Below are positions 50,667 to 59,400 of a stretch of 64,000 bases of DNA, piece after piece. A program made the translations under genes and the position numbers. The notes beneath the pieces were generated by a model. The model did not search any database and was not told the DNA's origin. It was given only the letters and a program-made list of their open reading frames with translations. Source of the DNA: Streptomyces noursei (lineage in GTDB: Bacteria > Actinomycetota > Actinomycetes > Streptomycetales > Streptomycetaceae); the NCBI RefSeq assembly GCF_016917755.1, contig NZ_CP070326.1, positions 9,052,001-9,116,000 on the forward strand. The letters run 5' to 3'. How positions within the stretch are numbered: the first letter of the stretch is position 1; each line of letters begins with the position of its first letter.

Positions 50667-52082
50667 ATGACCACATCCGTGGATCCCACGTCCGGCCCGC
50701 AGACCGACGGCGCCGAGCAGCTCCGGTCCAGCCTGGACACCGCGGCCGCCCGCAATCTGGCGACCACGACCAAGACCCCGCCGCAGATGCAGGGCATCTC
50801 CTCGCGGTGGCTGCTGCGGATCCTGCCCTGGGTGCAGGTCTCCGGCGGTACGTACCGCGTCAACCGGCGCCTGACCCACACCCTCGGCGACGGCGCGGTG
50901 GAGTTCATCACCGAGGGCGCCGAAGTCCGGGTCATTCCCCAGGAGTTGCGCGAGCTGGCGCCACTGCGCGGCTTCGCCGACGACCCCACCCTCCAGGAGT
51001 TGGCCGGGCGCTTCGCCCAGCGGGAGGTCGCCCCCGGTGACGTGCTCGTCGAGCGGGACACGCCGACCGACCAGGTCATCCTGATCGCCCACGGCAAGTT
51101 CGAACGGATCGGCGCCGGCAAGTACGGCGACGAGACGGTGACCGCGGTGCTCGCCGGCGGTGACGCGGCCGGCGACGCGGCGCTGCTGGCCCCCGACGCC
51201 GCATGGGAGTTCACCCTTCGCGCGGCCACCCGAGGCACCGTCCTCACCCTCTCCCGCGCCGATTACGAGGAGGTACTGGGCCGTTCGGCGGCGCTGCGCG
51301 AACACATCGAGAGCTTCCGCACGGCGCTCGTCCCGGCACAGAACAAGCACGGCGAGGCTGCCATCGAGCTGGCCGCGGGACACGTCGGCGAGCCCGCACT
51401 GCCGGGCACCTTCGTGGACTACGAGCGGTCGCCCCGCGAGTACGAACTCAGCGTCGCGCAGACCGTGTTGAAGATCCACTCGCGGGTCGCCGACCTCTAC
51501 AACGACCCGATGAACCAGCTGGACCAGCAGCTGCGACTGACGGTCGAGGCGCTGCGCGAGCGCCAGGAAAACGAGATGGTCAACAACCGCGAGTTCGGGC
51601 TGCTGCACAACGCCGACCTCAAGCAGCGCATCCACACCCGCAGCGGCCCGCCCACCCCCGACGACCTGGACGAGCTGATCTCCCGGCGCCGCAAGACGCA
51701 GTTCCTGCTGGCGCACCCGCGGACCATCGCGGCCATCGGCCGGGAGTGGAACGCCCGCGGGATCTACCCGGCGACCGCGGAGATCGACGGGACGGCGGTG
51801 CGCGCCTGGCGCGGCATCCCGCTGCTGCCCTGCAACAAGATCCCGATCAACCCGGACCAGACCAGCTCGATCCTCGCCATGCGGGTCGGCGAGGAGAACC
51901 AGGGCGTGGTCGGGCTCCACCAGACCGGCATCCCGGACGAGTACCGGCCGGGCCTGTCGGTGCGGTTCATGGGCATCAACGATCAGGCCGTCATCAATTA
52001 CCTGGTCAGCGCCTACTACTCGGCGGCGGTGCTGGTGCCGGACGCACTGGGCATCCTGGAGGACGTCGAGATCGGACACTGA
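50667..52082 (+). CDS. Family 2B encapsulin shell protein 2 (EshA-like, with cNMP-binding domain)
   Basis: 471 residues, collinear with shell protein 1: N-arm, VQVSGGTYRVNRRL, inserted cyclic-nucleotide-binding domain (about 97-215), then FVDYERSPREYELSVAQTV, EFGLLHNADLKQRI, RGIPLLPCNKIP, VVGLHQTGIPDEYRPGLSVRFMGIND and VLEDVEIGH-type end. The N-terminal arm, the nucleotide-binding domain and the linker (FRTALVPAQNKHGE) differ most from protein 1, while the capsid core is nearly the same. It probably co-assembles with protein 1 in a two-component shell, or forms a separate shell. ATG 50667 follows AGGTGACC. Confidence 0.92.
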   Translation: MTTSVDPTSGPQTDGAEQLRSSLDTAAARNLATTTKTPPQMQGISSRWLLRILPWVQVSGGTYRVNRRLTHTLGDGAVEFITEGAEVRVIPQELRELAPLRGFADDPTLQELAGRFAQREVAPGDVLVERDTPTDQVILIAHGKFERIGAGKYGDETVTAVLAGGDAAGDAALLAPDAAWEFTLRAATRGTVLTLSRADYEEVLGRSAALREHIESFRTALVPAQNKHGEAAIELAAGHVGEPALPGTFVDYERSPREYELSVAQTVLKIHSRVADLYNDPMNQLDQQLRLTVEALRERQENEMVNNREFGLLHNADLKQRIHTRSGPPTPDDLDELISRRRKTQFLLAHPRTIAAIGREWNARGIYPATAEIDGTAVRAWRGIPLLPCNKIPINPDQTSSILAMRVGEENQGVVGLHQTGIPDEYRPGLSVRFMGINDQAVINYLVSAYYSAAVLVPDALGILEDVEIGH

Positions 52083-52111
52083 GCGACCGGAAGCGATCGG
52101 ATCGGACATCC

Positions 52112-52182
52112 CGTCACCCGGGGCGCCCACCACGGCCTGACTCTCCGTCAGAATACGGCCGCGGCACGGCACCCGGGTGACG
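52112..52182. terminator. Structured region after encapsulin 2
   Basis: 11-bp arms CGTCACCCGGG (52112-52122) and complement (52172-52182) enclose a second small hairpin (CTGAC-TCTCC-GTCAG). It lies 30 bases after the shell-2 stop; possible terminator of the encapsulin operon. Confidence 0.4.
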
Positions 52183-52359
52183 CGCATGCGGTCCGATCAG
52201 GGGGCGTTGCGCGCTTTTGATCCATGGTTGGCCTTCTTTGGTCAAGCCATTGACACAACGGCCATTCCCTTGGCAGGGCGCGTGCTGTTGCGCATGATGA
52301 ACGCACCGGCCGTGCGTGACATGTACGCGACCACCCCTCGGTCCTTGTCAGGAGTTCGC

Positions 52360-53094
52360 ATGGAACCCGACCAGCACTTCCCGGCCCGTCGCCGACTGCT
52401 CACCGGCGCCGCCGCGTTCGCCGCGGCCGCCGCCCTCACCCCCCTCACCCGGGCCGGCGCCGCATCGCCGCGCAAACGGCGCACACGGCGCACACGGACC
52501 GCCGACTACCCGCCCGTCCACTGGACGCCGGCCAACCCGGCCAACTACACCGCCGCGAACCGCCCGACGCAGTACCCGATCGACACCGTCGTGATCCATG
52601 TGACGCAGGAGACCTTCCCGGACACCCTCCGGCTCTTCCAGGACCCCGCACACAAGGCCGCCGCGCACTACGTCGTCCGCTCCTCGGACGGCTACACCGC
52701 CCAGTGCGTCCGCGAACGGAACGTCGCCTGGCACGCCGGCAACTGGGACTACAACACCCGCAGCATCGGCATCGAGCACGAGGGCTGGATCGACGATCCG
52801 AAGTGGTTCACGGAAACCCTCTACACCCACTCCGCGCTGCTCACCGCCGCCATCTGCGACCGCTACGGCATCCCCAAGGACCGCAGGCACATCATCGGGC
52901 ACGTCGAGGTCCCGGGCACCGACCACACCGACCCGGGCCAGTACTGGGACTGGGCGCACTACATGGACCTGGTCAAAGAGGTGTCCTTCTGGGACCGCAC
53001 GGGGGACTGGGGGCACAAGGGGGACTGGGGCGGACACAAGGGGGACTGGGGCCACAAGAGCGACACCTACTGGGAGGACCTGCTCGACATGTGA
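52360..53094 (+). CDS. Tat-exported N-acetylmuramoyl-L-alanine amidase
   Basis: 244 residues. Twin-arginine signal (ARRRLLTGAAAFAAAAALTPLTRAGA), then an amidase_2/PGRP fold: IDTVVIHVTQET near residue 72 (zinc His), AAHYVVRSSDGYTAQCV, VAWHAGNWDYNTRSIGIEHEGW near residue 125, and HIIGHVEVPGTDHTDPGQYWDW near residue 175 (zinc His and Asp/His pair). It cleaves the amide between muramic acid and the stem peptide. The C-terminus has a short tandem repeat GDWGHK/GDWGGHK. ATG 52360 follows AGGAG by 6 bases. Confidence 0.9.
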   Translation: MEPDQHFPARRRLLTGAAAFAAAAALTPLTRAGAASPRKRRTRRTRTADYPPVHWTPANPANYTAANRPTQYPIDTVVIHVTQETFPDTLRLFQDPAHKAAAHYVVRSSDGYTAQCVRERNVAWHAGNWDYNTRSIGIEHEGWIDDPKWFTETLYTHSALLTAAICDRYGIPKDRRHIIGHVEVPGTDHTDPGQYWDWAHYMDLVKEVSFWDRTGDWGHKGDWGGHKGDWGHKSDTYWEDLLDM

Positions 53095-53293
53095 CGCCCC
53101 GCCCTCGAAATTCGGCGTCCCGTCACACACGCCGCCCCGCCGGACCGGGCCCCGACTCCCTCCCGGCAACCACGCCGCCGCCCGTACCGGGCGACACGGC
53201 ACCGTTCCGCGGATGTTCGGAATCCCGCCATCCGCGGGCCATAGTGAGCGCTGCCACCACCTGGGACAGTTGACACGACGTCAGGGGGCTGTT

Positions 53294-54535
53294 GTGAAAC
53301 GGCGGTTTGACAGGATCCGGACGGTGGCGACCATCGCGGTCGCCTGGGGCGTCCTGGCCGGTGGCGGGGCGGCGGTCGCGCCCCGGGCAGCCGCCGCCGG
53401 CGGGTTCACACGGACGGCCCCGGTGCGACTGGCCCGCGGGGTGACCTACACCGAGTTCAGGAAGACCCTCCCCCGCGGCATCGTCCACGGCCACCTGCTG
53501 ACCGTCGACCTCTCCGACCCCGCGGTCTCGGTGGACCTGCTCCACCCGTCGGCGGTCGCCGCACGGGCCCCGGTGTCCGAACTCGCCGACGACCGCGACG
53601 CGCTCGCCGCGGTCAACGGCGACTTCTTCGACATCAGCGAGGCCCAGCACCCCGGGGTGGAGGTCACCGGCTCCTCGGTGGGACCCGCGGTGTCGTCCGG
53701 ACGACAGCTGAAGGGCGCGGTGCCGGACGGCCAGCGGTTCGGCCCGACGCTGCCACCGGGCGCCACCACCAACGACGTGCTCGGCGTCGGCTACGACCAC
53801 CGGGCCCGACTGGACCGCCTGACGCTGCGCGGCACCGTCCGCAGCCACACGGGCTCCTGGCCGCTGCGCGGTCTGAACCAGTACGCCCTGCCGGAGGGCG
53901 GCATCGGCGCGTACACCGCCCGCTGGGGCGAGGTGTCCCGGGAGCGCGCGGTTTGCGGCACCGACACCGACCGCGCGGCGGGCTGCGACACCGACGCCGC
54001 CGAGGTCACGATCCGCGGCGGACGCGTCGTGGAGACCGCCGACCGGCCGGGCGCCGGGGCGATCGAACCGGGATCGGTGGTGCTGGTCGGCCGCGAGCAG
54101 GGCGCGCGACACCTGCGCGCGCTGCACATCGGCGAGCGGGTCCGGATCAGCCACCGGCTCGTCGGGCGGCTGCCGGGCCGGCTGCACTGCGCGGTGGGCG
54201 GCTTCCCGGTGCTGCGAGCCGGACGCCCGGCGCCCGGTCTGGACACCGTGGCGGTCACGATGCGCACCTCCGCCGGCATCGCCGACCGTGGCCGCACCCT
54301 GCTTCTGATGGCGCTGGACGGGGAGCAGGGCCGGCACCAGACGGGCCTCACCGTACGGGAGCTGGCCGGGCTGATGGCGGGGCTGGGCGCGCGGGACGCC
54401 GTGGACCTGGACGGCGGCGGTTCCTCGACGTTCGTCACCCAGGACGCGGACGGCGAGGCGCAGGTGCGCAACCACCCGACGGTCGAGCGGGAACGCCCGG
54501 TGGCCAACGCCGTGGGGGTCTTCGCCGACGAGTGA
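53294..54535 (+). CDS. Secreted phosphodiester glycosidase family protein (NAGPA domain)
   Basis: 413 residues. Signal peptide (TVATIAVAWGVLAGGGAAVAPRAAAAG) then an NAGPA-type domain: LAAVNGDFFDISEAQHPGVEVTGSSV near residue 97, RTLLLMALDGEQGRHQTGLTVRELAGLMAGLGARDAVDLDGGGSSTFVTQ near residue 335. Relatives remove N-acetylglucosamine from phosphodiester links; in bacteria they may act on teichoic acid or exopolysaccharide. The start is GTG 53294 with AGGGGG upstream. A Cys pair (CGTDTDRAAGCDTD) suggests a disulfide. Confidence 0.86.
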   Translation: MKRRFDRIRTVATIAVAWGVLAGGGAAVAPRAAAAGGFTRTAPVRLARGVTYTEFRKTLPRGIVHGHLLTVDLSDPAVSVDLLHPSAVAARAPVSELADDRDALAAVNGDFFDISEAQHPGVEVTGSSVGPAVSSGRQLKGAVPDGQRFGPTLPPGATTNDVLGVGYDHRARLDRLTLRGTVRSHTGSWPLRGLNQYALPEGGIGAYTARWGEVSRERAVCGTDTDRAAGCDTDAAEVTIRGGRVVETADRPGAGAIEPGSVVLVGREQGARHLRALHIGERVRISHRLVGRLPGRLHCAVGGFPVLRAGRPAPGLDTVAVTMRTSAGIADRGRTLLLMALDGEQGRHQTGLTVRELAGLMAGLGARDAVDLDGGGSSTFVTQDADGEAQVRNHPTVERERPVANAVGVFADE

Positions 54536-54714
54536 CCCGCGAGCGAGCTCGGGGGTCCGCGACGGGCGACCGGCGAGCGACCGGGGCGACCTCGGGGCGA
54601 CCGATGGGCGACGGTTCCGCGGCGCCGAGGGCGGTGGCGCGGCGCTGGGGCGGTGGCGCGGGGCACTGGGCGGGGCGGGCGTGGGCCCCGGTCGGGGTCT
54701 TGGGGCGTCGTGGC

Positions 54715-54746
54715 CCTTGGGCGGCGTCGGCCTTGGGCGGCGTCGG
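54715..54746. repeat. 16-bp perfect tandem duplication
   Basis: CCTTGGGCGGCGTCGG twice in a row inside the G-rich stretch; related CTTGGGG pieces occur on both sides. Probably replication slippage. Confidence 0.7.
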
Positions 54747-54872
54747 TGTCGTGCTTGGGGTGTGCGGGTCGGCCTTGGGGGGTGTTGGTGGGGTTCGGGG
54801 GCCGGGCCGGGTGCCTGTGCCTCTTCCTTGTTCGGCAACGATTACGGAGAGTTATTCATTCCCGTGTTGTCT

Positions 54873-54902
54873 ACCCAGGGTTTGGGATTGCCTACCCAGG
54901 GT
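54873..54902. repeat. Two ACCCAGGGT palindromes 21 bp apart
   Basis: CTACCCAGGGT occurs at 54871-54881 and 54892-54902. The core ACCCAGGGT is itself palindromic and the copies are two helical turns apart, as in cooperative regulator sites. It lies 30 bases beyond the stop of the small membrane gene, so its target is unclear. Confidence 0.5.
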
Positions 54903-54931
54903 GAGGTGAGGGGTGCGGCAGGGTCGCGGAG

Positions 54932-55126
54932 TCACGGGCGGACGCTGCTGACGACCTCGGCGGCGCCGGCGAGACCGTGGTGGATGTCGGGGGCGAGGCT
55001 GCTGCCCGCCAGGTAGAAGCCGAGCAGTCCACACACGATGGCGTGCGAGATCTTCAGCTTTCCGCTGCGCAGAAAGATCACGACCAGGATGACCAGCAAG
55101 AGGATCACCGAGATGGAGACAGCCAT
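54932..55126 (-). CDS. Small membrane protein (64 aa)
   Basis: N-terminal hydrophobic helix AVSISVILLLVILVVIFL, basic turn RSGKLKIS, and a second amphipathic or membrane helix HAIVCGLLGFYLAGSSLAPDIHHGLAG. Small proteins of this shape are common in Streptomyces; function unknown. ATG 55126 lies 10 bases after GGAGG; GTG 55132 is an alternative with 4-base spacing. Confidence 0.75.
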   Translation of the reverse strand: MAVSISVILLLVILVVIFLRSGKLKISHAIVCGLLGFYLAGSSLAPDIHHGLAGAAEVVSSVRP

Positions 55127-55465
55127 GGACACAACACCTCCTCGACCACCGCCCGAACGGGCGGCAAGCGGTGGCCAGTTTGGCGCATTTCAGGGTATGT
55201 CCGGTTCGCGGCAGGGTGCTCCAAACAGGTGATCACTGCGGGTCACGAGGGGAGCATGAGGGGCGGCGGCGGGGCGGGAGCGCGCCGGCCGGGTCGCCGC
55301 TCGGGGCCTCGACTTCTCCACGCGAGCGACACGTTCGAGGGGAGTTTCAGCCACCGGTAAAGAAGTGGCATGGATCACTTCACCCCCCGCAACGGAGTGT
55401 TGCGATTGACCGTCTTAGCGGCCGACATCGCCGCCGCCTCCACACCACCGACGGAAAGTCCGCCC
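55127..55465. other. Divergent intergenic region
   Basis: No gene seen. It must hold the promoters of the small membrane protein and of the truncated L,D-transpeptidase, but no clear -35/-10 pair or strong repeat was found. Confidence 0.4.
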
Positions 55466-56287
55466 ATGAGCCTGAGCCCCGCCCGGCCGTTCCGGCCGTC
55501 TCGGTCGTTGTGTATCGCCTTGGCGCTGATGCCGGTGCTCGGTGTCGGGACGCTCGCGGCGTGCGACGCGGCCCGGGCGTCGGCGTCGCAGGAGCGGCCG
55601 GTGAAGGTGGGGCTGGGGTCGGCGAGCGGGAACCCCACGGTGCAGGCCGGCGATCAGCTGCGGGTCAGTGCGGACGGCGGGGTGCTGACCGCGGTGACGG
55701 TGACCGATCCCCGGGGCCGGCAGCTGGTCGGCGGGTTCAGCCAGGGCGGGACGGTGTGGACGTCGCGGGCCAAGGCCGCGCCGGAAACCAAGTACTCCGT
55801 GCTCGCCCGGACCAAGAGCGACGATGGCGCCACCACCGAGGCCAAGGAGTCGCTGACCACCGGGAAGGTGGCCAAGCGGAACCGGGTGTCGTTCAGCCCC
55901 CGGCCGCGCGGCGGGGTGGTCGGCGTCGACGATCCGATCCGGCTGACGTTCGCCTTCCCCATACGGGACCGGGGGGTGGTGGAGCGGCGATTGTCGGTGA
56001 TCACCGACAATCGAAGCGAGGGGGCCTGGTCATGGGAGCCCACGCACGGCGGCAAGGACCGGATCGTCTGGCGGCCGGCGCACGAGTGGAAGCCGGGCAC
56101 CAAGGTCACCGTACGGGCCGAGCTGAACGGTGTGGACTCCGGTGACGGGCGCTTCTTCACCAAGGATTACGGGTTGCGGTTCACCGTGGGGCGCAGTGCG
56201 CCCGTCCGGTCGGACCTCGATTCTGACGCGTACATCACACCCGGACTCGGACCTACGCCGGCTTTATGGCAAGGTCCAGGTGGGTGA
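55466..56287 (+). pseudogene. L,D-transpeptidase lacking its catalytic domain
   Basis: 273 residues. The lipoprotein signal ends in TLAAC. Two Ig-like domains follow (about 45-135 and 145-250: GVDDPIRLTFAFPIRDRGVVERRLSVITDN, WRPAHEWKPGTKVTVRAELNGVDSGDG, KDYGLRFTVGR), exactly as in the N-terminal half of actinobacterial L,D-transpeptidases. In intact relatives the YkuD catalytic domain follows the FTVGR strand; here the frame ends 30 residues later with no HxxxSHGC motif. I infer a deletion. The remainder could still bind peptidoglycan as a lipoprotein, but transpeptidation is not possible. Confidence 0.72.
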
Positions 56288-56447
56288 CCCCTTGTGGCGG
56301 TCACCGAACCCTCCCTGCGAGGGACAGACAACCGAGGGGCGGGACCGGAGACTGGATGGTCGGCCGGTCGCAGTGGCAGTGGACCGGAGGCGGAGCGAGC
56401 GCCTCGTGTCGGGCTGTCGACCCCTTTTCAGAGCCTAATGTGACGGA

Positions 56448-59400
56448 ATGAGCACCGTGCAGGACCAGGATCAACTCACGGGGTGGCGGCGCTTCCGGCG
56501 CCGCGTCCCCAATGGCTTCGCCATCCTCTTCAGCTTGCTGGGGCTTTTCTGTGCCCTGACGGCGCTGATCGGGCCCCTTCGGCGCACCCTCCATTCGACG
56601 ATCTACTGGCTGGACACGCTCACCATCCCGGTGACGCCGAACTTCGCCTACGCCGCGTTCCTCTTCCTCCTGGCCGCGGCGATGACCGCGCGGAAACGGG
56701 TGGCCCTGTGGTTCGTCGTCGCGTACATGGTGCTGAACGTCCTCGCCGACGCGCTGTTCCTGGCGGCCGGGTACTGGGAGTTCAGCTTCTCCCTGGTGCT
56801 GTGCGCCGGGGCGCTGGTGCTGCTGCTCGTCTCGCACCGTGAGTTCTACGCGATCACTCGGCGCGGCGCGTTCCTGCGGGCCGCGCTGGTGCTCGCCGGC
56901 GGGCTCGTGGTCGCGGTGCTGATCGGCTGGGGCCTGGTGTCGTTGGCGCCCGGTTCGCTGGAGAGCGGCGGTGGCAACCGTCTGCTGTGGGCGGCCAACC
57001 GGGTGTGCGGTGGGCTGGTCGGCGGCCGGATCGTCGAGGGGTACCCGCCGCACTGGATCGGCACCCTGCTCGGGCTGCTGGGCGCGCTGGCGCTGCTCAA
57101 CGCCGCCGCCGCGCTGTTCCGATCGCAGCGGATGGAAGCGGCGCTGCACGGCGACGAGGAGGACCGGATCCGGGCGCTGCTGTCGAAGTACGGCAGTCAG
57201 GACTCGCTCGGCTACTTCGCGACCCGTCGCGACAAGGCCGTGGTCTTCTCGCCGAGCGGCAAGGCGGCGGTCACCTACCGTGTCGAGGCCGGCGTCTGTC
57301 TGGCCAGTGGTGACCCGGTCGGTGACCGGGAGGCGTGGGGTCCGGCGATCGACGCGTGGCTGGACGTCGCCGGTCGGTACGGCTGGCAGCCGGCCGTGAT
57401 GGGCGCGAGCGAGGACGGCGCGAAGGCGTTCGCGCGGGCCGGGCTGGGTGCGTTGCAGCTCGGTGACGAGGCGATCCTGCATGTGGCGCAGTTCGATCTG
57501 GACGGCCGGGACATGCGGGTCACGCGTCAGGCCGTCAACCGTGTGGAGCGGGCCGGGGCGACGTTCCGGGTCCGGCGCCACGCGGAGTTGACGGACACCG
57601 AGATGCAGGAGGTCATCCACCGCGCGGACGCGTGGCGGGACACCGAGACCGAGCGTGGCTTCTCGATGGCGCTGGACCGGCTCGGTGACGAGCAGGACGG
57701 CGACTGCCTGCTGGCCGAGGCGTTCGACGCGGACGGCAACATGATCGCGCTGCTGTCGTTCGTGCCGTGGGGCAAGGACGGCATCTCGCTGGACGTGATG
57801 CGACGGGACCGCAGTGCGCCGAACGGCGTGATGGAGTTCATGGTCGCGCAGCTGTGCGCGCAGGCCGGGTCGATCGGGGTGCGGCGGATCTCGCTGAACT
57901 TCGCGGTGTTCCGGTCCGCCTTCGAGGAGGGTGCCCGGATCGGTGCCGGTCCGGTGCTGAAGTTCTGGCGCCGGCTGCTGTTGTTCTTCTCCCGCTGGTG
58001 GCAGCTGGAGGCGCTGTACCGCTCGAACTCGAAGTACCTGCCGGAGTGGTACCCGCGGTTCCTGTGCTACGCGGACGCCGGTGCGCTGGCGCGGATCGGT
58101 ATGGCGTCGGGTATCGCCGAGGGCTTCGTGGCGGTGCCGAGCCTGGGCAAGCTGTGGGGCAAGGGGCACAAGACGCGGGTGCTGGCTCCGGCGAGTACCG
58201 CGGGTCTGCCGTCGCTGGACGAGCTGGGCCTGGTGCAGGCCGAGCCGGCCACCGCGGAGGAGCAGCGGGAGCGGGAGCTGGCCGCGCTGCCGGAGCAGGT
58301 GCGGGTGCGGCACCGGAAGCTGGAGCGGCTGCGGGAGGCGGGGACCGACCCGTATCCGGTGGGCGTGCAGCGGACGCACACGCTGGGCCAGGTCCGTGAG
58401 GAGCACCGGGAGCTGGCGGCCGGGACGCGTACCGGCAAGACCGTGACGGTGGCCGGGCGGGTGCTGCTGACCCGTGACCACGGTGGTGTGCTGTTCGCGG
58501 TGCTGCGGGACTGGTCGGGCGATCTGCAGATCGCGGTGACCCGGGACTCGGGCGAGGACCTGCTGGAGCGCTTCGGTGCGGATGTGGACCTCGGTGACCA
58601 TGTGGAGGCCGAGGGCGAGGTCGGTACCAGTGACCGCGGTGAGCTGACGGTGTTCGTGACGCAGTGGCGGTTGACCGCCAAGTGTCTGCGTCCGCTGCCG
58701 GACAAGCGGCGTGGGCTGTCCGACCCGGAGGCCCGGGTCCGTCAGCGGTACGTGGACCTGGTGGTGTCGCCGGGTGCGCGGGAGACGGTGCGGGCGCGCA
58801 GCACGGCGGTGCAGGCGCTGCGGCAGGGGCTGATCGACCGGGGTTACCTGGAGGTCGAGACGCCGATGCTGCAGCAGATCCACGGTGGTGCGAACGCGCG
58901 TCCGTTCCACACCCACATCAACGCCTACGACCTGGACCTGTATCTGCGGATCGCGCCGGAGCTGTATCTCAAGCGGCTCTGCGTGGGCGGTATGGAGAAG
59001 GTCTTCGAGATGGGGCGGACGTTCCGCAACGAGGGCATCTCGTACAAGCACAACCCCGAGTTCACGATGTTGGAGGCGTACCAGGCGTTCGCCGACTACG
59101 ACGTGATGCTGAACCTGACCCGGGAGTTGATCCAGGGTGCGGCGATCGCCGCGTTCGGCACCGCGACCGCGCGGAAGGCGGACAAGAACGGGCGGCTGGT
59201 CGAGCACGACATCTCGGGCATCTGGCCGGTGAAGACGGTGTACGGGGCGATTTCCGAGGCGCTGGGCGAGGAGGTCGACGCGGACACCGATCCGGATGTG
59301 CTGCGGCGGCTGTGCCAGGCGGCGTCGGTGCCGGTCAAGCCGGAGATGGGCCGGGGCGACGTCGTGTTGGAGATGTACGAGCGGCTGGTCGAGGAGAAGA

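Larger units (their letters stand above)
54536..54931. other. G-rich low-complexity intergenic region
   Basis: No convincing gene. 54600-54800 is very G-rich on the plus strand, with many runs of three or four G and a perfect 16-bp tandem duplication (54715-54746). Two copies of ACCCAGGGT 21 bases apart lie at 54873-54902. A plus-strand open frame across it has low-complexity Gly/Arg/Trp codons and looks non-coding. Confidence 0.6.

Noticed and set aside
49111..52082. The two EshA-like genes as Crp-family transcription regulators
   Set aside because: They have a cyclic-nucleotide domain but no helix-turn-helix; the rest matches the encapsulin capsid fold.
52250..52255. TTGACA as the -35 box of the amidase promoter
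   Set aside because: No acceptable -10 sequence at 16-19 bases downstream.
53270..53275. TTGACA before the phosphodiester glycosidase as promoter
   Set aside because: Only 18 bases before the start codon, leaving no room for a -10 box.
54653..54904. 83-codon plus-strand open frame
   Set aside because: Low-complexity Gly/Arg/Trp translation driven by the G-rich tract, no ribosome-binding site.
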